Below are positions 32,701 to 42,000 of a stretch of DNA of 64,000 nt, piece by piece (position 1 is the stretch's first letter; every line of letters begins with the position of its first letter). The notes under the pieces were generated by a model. The model saw only the letters and a program-made list of their open reading frames with translations. It made no database searches and was not told the origin of the DNA. Made by a program: the position numbers and the translations under genes. The DNA is from Rhynchopus euleeides (taxonomy: Eukaryota > Euglenozoa > Diplonemea > Diplonemida > Diplonemidae), in contig OY723275.1 in assembly GCA_963210315.1 (NCBI GenBank), forward strand, positions 310,001 through 374,000, read 5' to 3'.

Positions 32701-32834
32701 TCATGGGAAAAATGGATGAAAATAGGTGAAAAGACTCCCGCTAGGGGGAGTCAGACTCCCCCTAGCGGGAGTCTTTGACACCCTCTCAGACTCCCGCTCC
32801 CAGACTCCCGCTAGGGCCGCTGGAGTCCACCGTG
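32701..32834. repeat. right terminal inverted repeat of the 3.44-kb transposon
   Basis: Inverse of the left end; tip CGCTGGAGTCCACCGTG at 32818-32834. Carries the same GGGAGTC arrays (32735-32815) in a different arrangement. Confidence 0.9.
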
Positions 32835-32836
32835 TA

Positions 32837-34271
32837 TTCAAAATGGCATGTTTGAAAAATTCCCAAATTTTGGGTTGGGCGCATTCCCCAGTAAGTGGTA
32901 TTCCACTCCACCGAAATCGAAAAAAAAGTTGATCGTGAACTGCGCTGGTTCCCCCCTCTGCCCGGCGCGGGCAGCAAAGGATGTGGGCCGCGCAGGCTCA
33001 GGGAGGGGCAAATAGAGAGAGAGAGACAGAGGTGTTAGAAGGACCCCTAATGTGGAAAAACGGGTGTTCCCTCGAGTGGGGGGTGGACCGAACCTGTGGG
33101 TGAGGGAAGGGTGTAAGAGGAGGTGGAGTGGGTGTGTGCAGGGGGGATGGGGGTGAGGAGGGATGGGGCGTGTTGGTCGTGTGGCTGTGTGCAAGTCAGA
33201 CAACGGCCTTGTGGCCGTATCCAGACATCTCATGGGAGGCATCACCCCCCTCAGAAATGAGGAATGCCTTGGTGCGGTTTGGTTTGGTCATCATGCCGTG
33301 CACCTGCCTTGCTGTGCCGCACCCTCCTGTCTCCTGTCTCGCTAAGGCCTGGTGGAAGGCTCCCTATTGAGTCCCGAGCTGCCCAACGACGTCTGGAACG
33401 CGAGGGTTCTCCCCTGTCTCGCTGCAAGGCCTGGTGGAGTGCATCCTATTGTGACAGGTGCCTTCCGTGGGTTCCCGAGCTGCACTACAATACTTGCAGT
33501 TGTGTGTCTTCTGTCTCGCGTACTATGGAGACCTCAAAGCCCACTTTGCAGGGCTGTGTGAGGAACTATGAAAGTTACGCTGTGATGGAGTTACGATCTG
33601 TGATGCGATGTGATGCGACGTCATGTGCACAGTGCACTGTGCTGGGCTCCGACGTCCCGAATGTACACCTGTGATTGTGTCGATATCGCTTAATGCACGA
33701 AGGACAAGGGCAGGAAGTGGTGTGGGGGGTGTGGGATGGGGGCAACCTGCGTATCGACGTCACCTTGGCGGGATCCCCGCACACAGGGGGTGGTGTGGCC
33801 CGTCTGCCTCAGTTTGCGCAGGGGACCTCACACGCACGCCCGGCACAGCGACAGGAACAGCAATCCGCAGACAGCGGAGACAGCAAAGGCATGCCAGAAG
33901 GGTGTCATCTGGGCATGGGTCGGGCGTGAATCAGCAGAAGAGCGCAGCTGGGGGCGGGAACGGAAGGCACGCGGCTGTTTGATTGCTTGCACCTGCGAGT
34001 GCAGCAGCAAAGTGTGGCGTGTTCCGTCCCCGTCGCCAGAGCAGACACAAAGTGCACAGGCGATGCAAAGGGCCAGCACCAGCCCACAAACGTCCCGCTT
34101 TATGCGTCTGCGCATAAGCGCGAGGTATGTGGCTGGCGTGCTGGTCTTGTTGCCAGGAAAGAAATGGATCAGAGCAGGAAAGATGGTGTGCGACCCGAAA
34201 GGGCATCGGACGCGCAGTCGTGGAGCTGCAAAGTGCGATGGGGCGTTGGTGGTGTGTGTCGTGCGCAGTGC
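32837..34271. other. gene-free region
   Basis: No credible gene. Includes a (GA)n tract near 33018 and a dispersed family-F repeat at about 33178-33615. Confidence 0.6.
33178..33615 (+). repeat. dispersed repeat family F, copy 2
   Basis: From GTGTGCAAGTCAGACAACGG to GATCTGTGATGCGATGTGATG, collinear with 2099-2420 followed by 1721-1848. One 22-bp deletion (after 33370) relative to the other copies. Confidence 0.75.
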
Positions 34272-35060
34272 TTACGGAGCACCGAACGGGCCGTCGCTCA
34301 GCGGGCGGGTGTCAAGCCCGAGCCACGGGCACTCCGGGCACATGGGTGCCGGCCCCTGCCCGCCCTTGCAGTCCGTCGCACGGCACTCGGAGTTCACCGC
34401 GTCCCACTTGCACTTCCCCGTGGAGGTCGGGCACGCCCCCGGGGTCGTGTGCTTCGCGCAGTCCACTCCGGCCGCGTCAATCCCGAACGCGACGAACTCC
34501 GCCTTCTCCGCCCCCGGGACGGTGATGATGGTCGACTCCCCACGCGCCAGCTGCCTGCGGAACGCACCCATCGGGTGCTCGAAGCTCGCCCCAGGCGCAC
34601 CCGTCACAAACCGCGACGCGCACTGGTTCCGCATCCACCCCGGGGTGACGGAGAGCAGCCCCGGGATCCCGCCCTGGTACTTCGTCGCGCAGCTGTGGGA
34701 GCACGTGTAGAAGAAGACCCACGCGTCGCACACCTCCACGGCCGACGTGTCGGGGCACGTGAACTTCACATCCACCCCCACGGGCAGCTGCCACTGCGGG
34801 ATCGTGAGCGGCAGCAGCTCCAGGAACGCCGGCGGGTTGCGCAGCTCCGAACCCATCAGGTCCGGCCACGCCTCCACCCCGTGCGCCATCAGCGCCAGGT
34901 TGATGCTCCCCACCGGCCCCACCACCACGGATTGCGCACCGACACCGGCGGGGGGAGGAACCCCGCGGTGGACGTTCACCAGGATCCCGGTCGGGGAGTC
35001 AGCAGGTGTCGGCCTGGACACAATAGCTGCCGCCACCGCCGCAAGGAACACGGTTGCCAT
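34272..35060 (-). CDS. secreted cysteine-containing protein, unknown
   Basis: 262 aa from ATG at 35060. A signal peptide is visible (MATVFLAAVAAAIVSRPTPA). The mature part has paired cysteines (FYTCSHSCATKYQGG; DCAKHTTPGACPTSTGKCKWDAVNSECRATDC; MCPECPW). The C-terminal CPTSTGKCKWD / NSECRATDC block resembles the Cys spacing of small extracellular disulfide modules found in many protist secreted proteins; no named family recognised. Likely extracellular or cell-surface. Same strand as the next gene, about 1.2 kb away. Confidence 0.8.
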   Translation of the reverse strand: MATVFLAAVAAAIVSRPTPADSPTGILVNVHRGVPPPAGVGAQSVVVGPVGSINLALMAHGVEAWPDLMGSELRNPPAFLELLPLTIPQWQLPVGVDVKFTCPDTSAVEVCDAWVFFYTCSHSCATKYQGGIPGLLSVTPGWMRNQCASRFVTGAPGASFEHPMGAFRRQLARGESTIITVPGAEKAEFVAFGIDAAGVDCAKHTTPGACPTSTGKCKWDAVNSECRATDCKGGQGPAPMCPECPWLGLDTRPLSDGPFGAP

Positions 35061-36256
35061 CTTCCCTGTCTGCTGTCTTGTGTAAAAGAAGTGTAACACT
35101 GAGTGCCTGTTGGTTGGGTGTTGCTGTGTCTGCCGTGACCTGTACACATCCCTTCGTCGTCGCTGGAGTGCAGTAAGGGGGAGGGGGTGTCCGGGATGGG
35201 CGCAGCCTGCAGCACTGACATTCGACTGGCGCGCATAGGTGCGCTGGACACGCCTGCAGGCATCGTGTCCCCAAAAGCAGAAACAGGAAACTGGCAGAAA
35301 GAAGCGAACTGAGATGGGCCTGAAGGGAACCAAATCACCAGAAGGAACACGGCAGGGAAGCCCCTCCGCTGCTCCTTCTCGCGACAGCGTACAGCCAGGT
35401 AACTAGGCAGGGGTGAGCCTCGACCAAGTTGCTGTCACCGCCTGCAGTGCCCGAGAGCACCACAGGTGAGGACGCCAAAATCGCCCCCAAGTCGGCACAA
35501 AGACTGGACATGCCACGCGGTGCACACCCAGCCTTGCATGTGCACTTCCCGGAGGTGATTCGAGTGCCATACCCCTGACCAACCCAACCCGACCAACGGC
35601 ATTAGAAGGGCGCCTCCTCACAACAACGTTATGCGAGAGTTCCTCAGATGCACCCTTGTGACTGCCCTCTTCCGCAGGCACAGGGACAGGGTGCAGAGGA
35701 GGGGGTTATGTAACGCGGTGCCTCAGCAAACACATAACCCGCTGTGCAGCCACGGGACGCACATTCATCCCGTTTCTGCAGCAACAGGTAGGCAGCTGCA
35801 AGCCGCTGGGGACAGAACAGCCCAGGGCGGGCGAAAAGCACACCCACGTGCAGGGGGACGCCACACGACTCGATGGAAAAACTTGTTGTAGTGGCAAGAT
35901 GCACAGGGGTGTGGAGCGGACGCCGCACCCTCCTGGCGACATTCAGGCTGGCGTGCAACACTGTATGCACGCAAAGGTGCACCAGCGCAGCACACTCGGC
36001 ACGTATCTCGTCCAGGCCAGGAGGGCAACAACGGCCGCATTAAAGAAAACAGCAAATGAGACGGGACAAGGGTCAAAGCGGGGAGGCAGAATACAGCCCT
36101 CTCGCGTCTGCAGCGACGCCCGAACGGGGGCGTGCTGCAGGGGCGAATGCCACGTCTGCGGGAAAATCATGGGAGGAAGAGAAACGAAGAACGCAAGACA
36201 CGGGACAAACCATCAGATGAGATGTATCAGATGTGGATGTCACCGCGTGAAGCGCT
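35061..36256. other. gene-free region
   Basis: Between two minus-strand secreted-protein genes. No repeat or coding region stands out. Confidence 0.55.
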
Positions 36257-37099
36257 TCACCAAACCCACGTGCGGCACGTCAACGTCTTGCAGCACCTCG
36301 ACACCTCCTTGCAGATGCCGAAGCGCCACATGAGTGCGGAGCACTGCGCCGGGTCGGTCGGAGTGAAGCCAGACGGGCACGACGGCACCGCCTGGCAGCA
36401 GAACGGGGGCTCCTGGACGGGCACCTTGCGGCACGGGATCGTCTTGCAGCACCTCGAAGCCTCCACACACTTCCCAGACGCGATCTCCTCGGCAGTGCAG
36501 CTCCAGTCCTGCTTGGTTGCGACAGGGCACGATGGCATGGCCTGGCAGCAGATCGGGGTAGGGACCACAGGGGCGGGGGCCTTCTTGCGGCACGTCAACG
36601 TCTTGCAGCACAGGCTCGACTCGACACAGGTGCCAGACGCAACCTCATCCGCCGTACAGGTCAGGTCCACCGTCGTGTCGGCAGGGCACGACGGCATGGC
36701 CATGCAGCAGATGCGGGGCACCTCCTTGCGGCACGGGATCGTCTTGCAGCACCTCGAAGCCTCAACACACTTCCCAGACGCGATCTCCTCGGCAGTGCAG
36801 CTCCAGTCCTGCTTGGTTGCGGCAGGGCACGACGGCATGGCCTGGCAGCAGATCGGGGTCAGCACAGCGGGGGCAGCCACGGCAGACGCGGCGCTCACCA
36901 CGTGCCTCCGGCACTTGATTGTCGTGCAGCAGCGCGATGCCTCAACGCACGCCCCAGACAGGATCTCTGCCGCAGTGCACGTCGAGTCCTTCTCCGTCGA
37001 CGCTGGGCATGTCGGCACCGCCATGCAGCACCGGATGTCCGGCTTTGCCTGCACCCCCGCAATCAGCACGGCCGCAATCACAACAGTGTGCATCTTCAT
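36257..37099 (-). CDS. secreted protein with five tandem 8-Cys repeats
   Basis: 280 aa. Signal peptide MKMHTVVIAAVLIAGVQA at 1-18. Then five repeats of about 48-52 residues with pattern CC-x(6)-C-P-x(8)-C-T-A-x-E-x(5)-C-V-E-x-S-x-C-C-x-T-x(2)-C-R. Repeats 2 and 4 are near-identical (ICCQAMPSC, DWSCTAEEIASGKCVEAS) also at the DNA level (36421-36550 against 36721-36850). Repeat 5 is diverged (MWRFGICKEVSRCC). The family is unknown; eight cysteines per unit imply four disulfides. An extracellular adhesive or coat role is a guess. Confidence 0.85.
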   Translation of the reverse strand: MKMHTVVIAAVLIAGVQAKPDIRCCMAVPTCPASTEKDSTCTAAEILSGACVEASRCCTTIKCRRHVVSAASAVAAPAVLTPICCQAMPSCPAATKQDWSCTAEEIASGKCVEASRCCKTIPCRKEVPRICCMAMPSCPADTTVDLTCTADEVASGTCVESSLCCKTLTCRKKAPAPVVPTPICCQAMPSCPVATKQDWSCTAEEIASGKCVEASRCCKTIPCRKVPVQEPPFCCQAVPSCPSGFTPTDPAQCSALMWRFGICKEVSRCCKTLTCRTWVW

Positions 37100-38622
37100 A
37101 TTTGGTGGATATCTCGGGTGTTATTCACGTCCCTGAAAGGGGGCGGTGTGCGAGGCGCAGACAGGTGTGCAACACCCTCTCCACATCAGCATGAAAGCAG
37201 CCAGTGGAGGCACACAGGGAGGGGGTGGGTAGGGATGAGGGAGTTCTGAACCGGCGCCATATCATTGATTTCCAACCCGGACACTTGTGTCCGTGATTTG
37301 TACTTGTCCTGACCCTGTTTTGTATGCGGGGCCGTCCCCTTCTGCACTGCACCACCGACAACAGCACACTCGGGGGGTATGGAAATTTAGGCAAAATTAG
37401 CCAAAATTAGCCAATTTAGCCAGGTTTTTTGGCTGGGGAAAATAGTTGTCCAATTTTTGAAAAATTCGAAAAAAATCGAAAAAAACGCCTAACTGTTTTT
37501 AGCCACTACGGCTAGCCACAGTGGCTAAATTTCCATACGGCCCTGGTGACCCGGGGTCCGAAATTTCGACATGTCGAAAAAAAAATTTTTGGCCAAAAAA
37601 AATTTTTTTTTCCGCCTGGCTCAACAGAATCTGGGGCTCACTGGGGTGCCACACTGAAAAATTTCGGAAAATTTTCGAATTTTTTTTCAGCCATTTTTGG
37701 TTAGCCAGGCCTGGGCCCAGCTGGGCCAGGTAGGCCGAAATTTCGACATGTCGAAAAAAAAATTTTTTGGCCAAAAAAAAAATTTTTTTTTCGCCTGGCT
37801 CAACAGAATCTGGGGCTCACTGGGGTGCCACACTGAAAAATTTCGGAAAATTTTCGAATTTTTTTTCAGCCATTTTTGGTTAGCCAGGCCTGGGCCCAGC
37901 TGGGCCAGGTAGGCCGAAATTTCGACATGTCGAAAAAAAATTTCCGGGGGGCTTCGCCCCCCGGACCCCCCATGTGGGGGGCTCCGCCCCCCACGCCCCC
38001 CGCCCCCCGCCCCCCCCCCCCCCCCACCTCCCTCCCGGCCGGGGGCCGGTACGGTCGGTCGTTGGCTGCGCCCAAAGGGCGTGCGGTAGCCGACGCCCTT
38101 TTGTGCTCGCCTCCTCCCTCCCACACGTATTCGTCCTCTTCATCGCTCTCAGTATTTCCCGTGCCTGCAGCGCATGCATCCACAAGTTTTGTGGATGCAT
38201 CCACACACAGCCTGGAGCTCCGAAGCCCTGCCTGCAGTGGATGAATGTGTGCATGCCTGCAGGCAGTCATCCATACCCGGTTTGCCTGCAGGGGATGGAA
38301 TTTTCAGGAAATGTGCCAAGGGCCAGTATGGACACCCCTAAAACCCTTCTGAAACCAAAAAGTCCACGAAAGGGGTTAAAACGGCTTAATTCGTTGATTT
38401 TGTGCATTTCCCTGCATTTCCCAGCCAAAAATCGAATTTGGCTGGGCGAGTAGTTGGCCAAAAACGCGAAAAATTCCAAAAAAATTGATTTTTCACAGAG
38501 GCCTAGAAACGTGCTCCTGGGTGAATGGGCCCAAAAATCGGCTTTTCGCCATTTTTTTGTCGATTTTCGGGGTTTCCGGCGATTTTCCTGTCCCAAGTCC
38601 ATAAGCCATTTTTTGACTTTTT
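37100..38622. other. gene-free region upstream of the SL block
   Basis: Contains the repeat family E (37545-37978), the GC block 37936-38130 (inverse of the 14860-15005 part of element D), and a segment 38577-38625 that recurs at 46343-46391 on the far side of the retrotransposon. Confidence 0.6.
37545..37978. repeat. repeat family E, two tandem units
   Basis: A roughly 185-bp unit centred on the 16-bp palindrome TTTCGACATGTCGAAA, followed by A/T homopolymers, AACAGAATCTGGGGCTCAC and GGGCCCAGCTGGGCC. Units at about 37545-37735 and 37735-37917, then a third palindrome leading into GGGGGGCTTCGCCCCCCGGA. One more unit at 46063-46262, followed by the same GGGGGCTTCGCCCCC block. Confidence 0.85.
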
Positions 38623-38650
38623 CGCCACCAACGATTCGCCACCAACGATT
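38623..38650 (+). repeat. 14-bp tandem duplication at the SL 5' edge
   Basis: CGCCACCAACGATT occurs twice back to back; the second copy supplies the first ten bases of the 39-nt SL-like sequence. It may be a small target-site duplication or a partial SL 5' end. Confidence 0.85.
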
Positions 38651-38679
38651 TCTTAAGCTACAGTTTCTGTACTTCATTG
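38641..38679 (+). ncRNA. spliced-leader-like sequence (39 nt)
   Basis: From ACCAACGATTTC to ACAGTTTCTGTACTTCATTG. The last 20 bases match the T. brucei SL 3' half (ACAGTTTCTGTACTATATTG) at all but two positions, and the length is 39 nt, as in kinetoplastids. The following base pair is not GT directly, because a truncated second copy comes first (38680-38695). It could be a relict SL from a retroposed trans-spliced RNA, an SL RNA gene remnant, or a target site. A functional SL RNA gene is not supported: no clear Sm site or T-run terminator is seen (a weak AATTTTCG lies at 38836). Confidence 0.8.
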
Positions 38680-38695
38680 TTTCTGTACTTCATTG
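38680..38695 (+). other. truncated second SL copy (16 nt)
   Basis: TTTCTGTACTTCATTG, exactly the part of the SL after its internal CTACAG. This is the product expected if an RNA already carrying an SL was trans-spliced again at the AG inside that SL and then reinserted. Confidence 0.85.
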
Positions 38696-39019
38696 GTTGC
38701 GTAACGCGGCTGGTGGGGTACGGGGCTGTCCCCACACCGCAGAGGCTCGGCTCCCCACCGACCACAAACGACACAAAAGCGAGGCATCACCATCTCAGCC
38801 TGCCATCCGCTTCCGCCCCACCCCCCCCCCCTCCCCAATTTTCGTGTTTGTCTTACTCAACAACCCCCTCCCCAAGCTCGGTAACTGCCCGGTGAATATC
38901 TTCACAACGGGAAGGTACAAACCGAGCCAATAGATTTCCCCGTTCCCCACTTTTCAAAACCCAACAAACATCGAAAAAAAAACCCTCCCTCACCCCCCCC
39001 ATCCCCCCCACCCCGGCGG

Positions 39020-42000
39020 ATGACGATGCTGGGACTTCTCGCGGCGGTGATAGCGGCGTGCTGGGCGGCAGTGACAGCGGCGAGCTGGGCCAAGCCGGCC
39101 AGAAGAAGGCGACGCGGGCGATGGCGGGCGAGAAGGAGGGGGCGGCTGACGGCCCTCCTGGGGCGGCGGAGCAGGCGAGCGGGCCGAGTGGTACCGTGCG
39201 CCGTCCTCTTAGCAGGGCGAAACGATGCGCATAGAGCCCGTCAGTGGCTCCGGGCCCGGTCCCTGGGTGCGCACCCAGAAACGCGTGGGGGAACCCACAG
39301 GCGCGTGGTCGACAGCCACGCCCGCGGTTTACCGCGAAGCCAGTCTTCGACTGGGAGAGCAGATCGGCGCGCGACCCGGGGCACCCCGACCGGTGCCCCC
39401 ACAGCAGATAGGGAGGGAGGGGTCGTGGGGGCCGGGCCTTTCCCCTCGGGTGTCTCTTCCTGTTGTGCTGTCTTCCCCGAGTTTCTCCTCTCGCTCCCTG
39501 TCTACCTTGTCCCCTTCCGTCCACCCATCCCCCGCCCCACCCCACCCTCACCCCCTCCCCCACCCCCCACCTCACCCCCCCCGCCCCCCCCGCCGGGTGC
39601 ATCGACACGGGGCATCCTCCGCTGGGGCGCAGCGTTGAGGTGGGTGGTGAGGAAGTGTGGCGAGTGGAAGGGGCCACGCACGCCCCTCCTTTTTATAAAA
39701 ACGGGTGTACAGATAGTATGGCGAGCAAGGGGGATGCCGTCATGGGCGTGGGGGCCGGGAGGCCAAGAGGGACAGGTCGCGGTGCGGGGGAGCGGGGCGG
39801 AGCCGGTGCACCTCCTTCCCGGGGACCTCAGGGGCGGTGCGGAAGAGGATAGCGCGATGGATGGGCGGGACTGGGCTGATGTTGATTCGACACTGCGCCT
39901 GCTGCACGCCTCCCGCATCCCCAATTCCGCCACGGGGGATTGCGGGTACTGGGCCCTGGGTTTCGAGGCTGAAGTGATCGGGGCGCGTCGAGCTGACCTC
40001 GCCAAGTCGGCCAAGTCGCGACCGGAACTGGTGGCATTTTTCGGGGGGGCCAAGGAGGCTTTCCTGGCATATGCCAACGCGATCGGAGAGGACGGGTGGA
40101 TGGACCACCTCACCCTGCAACTGGCGGCGCGGCTCTGGGACCTGCATATAGTGGTCATTCAACCGGGTGCTCATCGAGTCGTGGCGATCCGCCCCCGTAG
40201 TGTGAAGGATAGAGACCTCCTCAAGCGCACCCGGGTGATTGCTTTAGCTGGGGACCACTACGAACAAGTGGACATCCCAAGGGGCCAACTGCTAGACCTC
40301 ATCAGGATGGCGCACCCCGCTTTCCTCACCACGGAGTCTGTAGGGGAGCAGGTTATCACCACGCCGGAGGGCATGGACGCAGCTACGGTGGAGGCAAAGT
40401 TGGTGCAAAGGGCCACGGACAAGGTGTACTGCCCGCACGACAGCTGTCGCACCTCCCTTATGCAATGTGGCGTGCCTATCCTCCGGGGGTCCATGCTGGG
40501 GCACCTGAACAAGCACGCAGCCAGGGGTGAAACGGTGACCCCCAGTGTCCTGCGCGCCATCGGGTATCGGGAGTGTGTTCGCTGCGAGAACGTCATCGCG
40601 CTCAAGTACACAGCGTGTTTGGCTTGTCGGCACAGACTCGAGCCGGAACCCGAAGCAGTGCCGGCGGGGGAAGGGGTGCAGGCAAAAGCCCTCCCAGGGC
40701 TCGAAGCAGTGAGAGCGGAGCACATCAAGGTGTGGGAATCCGTGCCGCACCACCTCGTCGCATCATGGACGCGGACGTTTGCCGGTCTACTCCGGGAGGT
40801 GGCGGCCCACAACACAGTGCAGGCATGGACAGCGCTGCTGCTGGCCCCGTCAGTCCTGCTACGGGGGGCGCGGATGGGGGACAGGATGGAGGGGACCATC
40901 AGGGACAGGCTGAGGACTTTCGATCGCTGGGCGAAGGGGGACTTCAACCTGCTGTGGGTAGAAGCGTGCGAGAAGAAGGCGCAGCCGCCAAAAGTGGGGG
41001 GGCCCCCGCGCCCTGGCGAAATGGAAAGGCGTGTCGCGAAGTATGCACGGCAGAATCGCATGTCCGCGGCACACAAGAGCCTCATCCCTGAGGTGGTGGC
41101 GGAGAACACAGACAGCACGCGTGCAGCCCTTGAATCGAAACACCCGACCGGAGTTCCACCGCATGCGCGCGAACCAGCCCCTGCCACGTGCCGGCCTTTC
41201 ACCCCGGCCGAAGTGATGAGTGCACTCAAGACCTTCCCTAATGGGTCGGCCGGGGGTCAAGTGGGGCTACGCCCGGATCACGTCCGCCAGGCAGTTGAGT
41301 GTAAAGACGCGGCAGGGGCGAAGCCGTTGGCGTGGCTCACACAGGTGGTGAACCTGATGGCGTCAGGCAGGGCTCCGCAGGAGATCATGCCGATCCTGGC
41401 AGGCGCCAAGCTCACCGCTTTGAAGAAGAGCGACGGTGATGTGCGACCGATAGCGTGCGGTGAGACTCTGAGGAGGCTAACCGCCAAGCTGCTCTCCACT
41501 CGCCATAAAGACGCAGCACGGCGCATCCTGATGAAAGGGAAGCAGGTGGGCGTCGCAGTTCAACGGGGACTCGAGGCGGGTGTAGCGGTGGTGGCACAGT
41601 GGGCGGAGCGCGCCAAGGCGACAGCCGCAGGTGGTGGGCCCCGGGATGCTGTCGTTCTTAAAATCGATTTCAAGAACGCGTTCAACTCTGTCCACCGGGA
41701 GGCGTTCCTAGAGGTGGTTGAACGAGACATCCCGGGCCTCCTCCCTTTCGCACAGTGGTGCTACGGGTCCCCCTCCACACTATCGTACAGTGGGCACGTC
41801 TTCCAGTCCACGTGTGGAGTTCAGCAGGGGGACCCCCTCGGACCACTTCTTTTCTCCCTAGCCATTAAAGAGCTAGCTGAGATGCTGGTCGGGCACTTCG
41901 CAGGGTGTGGAGGTAGTGTCTTCTACCTGGACGACGGCGTGCTGATGGGGCCAGCGGGAGTCGTGAAGGAGGCGCTGGATTTCGTGGTGAAGTGGAGCAA

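Larger units (their letters stand above)
29391..32834 (+). mobile_element. 3.44-kb DNA transposon with two ORFs, TA target duplication
   Basis: Terminal inverted repeats begin CACGGTGGACTCCAGCGG and extend about 134 bp (29391-29524 and 32701-32834), ending in TCACCTATTTTCA-CATTTTTCCCATGAT. Both contain several copies of ACTCCCGCTAG(C)GGGAGTC, typical of subterminal transposase-binding arrays. TA flanks both ends (29389-29390, 32835-32836). It carries two plus-strand ORFs, 29625-30626 and 30830-32590, both intact, so it may be young or active. Superfamily not recognised. Confidence 0.85.

Noticed and set aside
33987..35096. 369-codon frame antisense to the secreted protein gene
   Set aside because: Arg/Pro/His-rich shadow; the minus frame has a signal peptide and ordered cysteines.
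36132..37136. 334-codon frame antisense to the five-repeat protein
   Set aside because: Its repeats merely mirror the Cys repeats on the other strand, where a signal peptide is present.
38641..38900. Functional SL RNA gene
   Set aside because: A truncated SL copy follows where the intron should begin, there is no convincing Sm site or T-run end, and a retrotransposon leader follows; kept as an SL-like relict.
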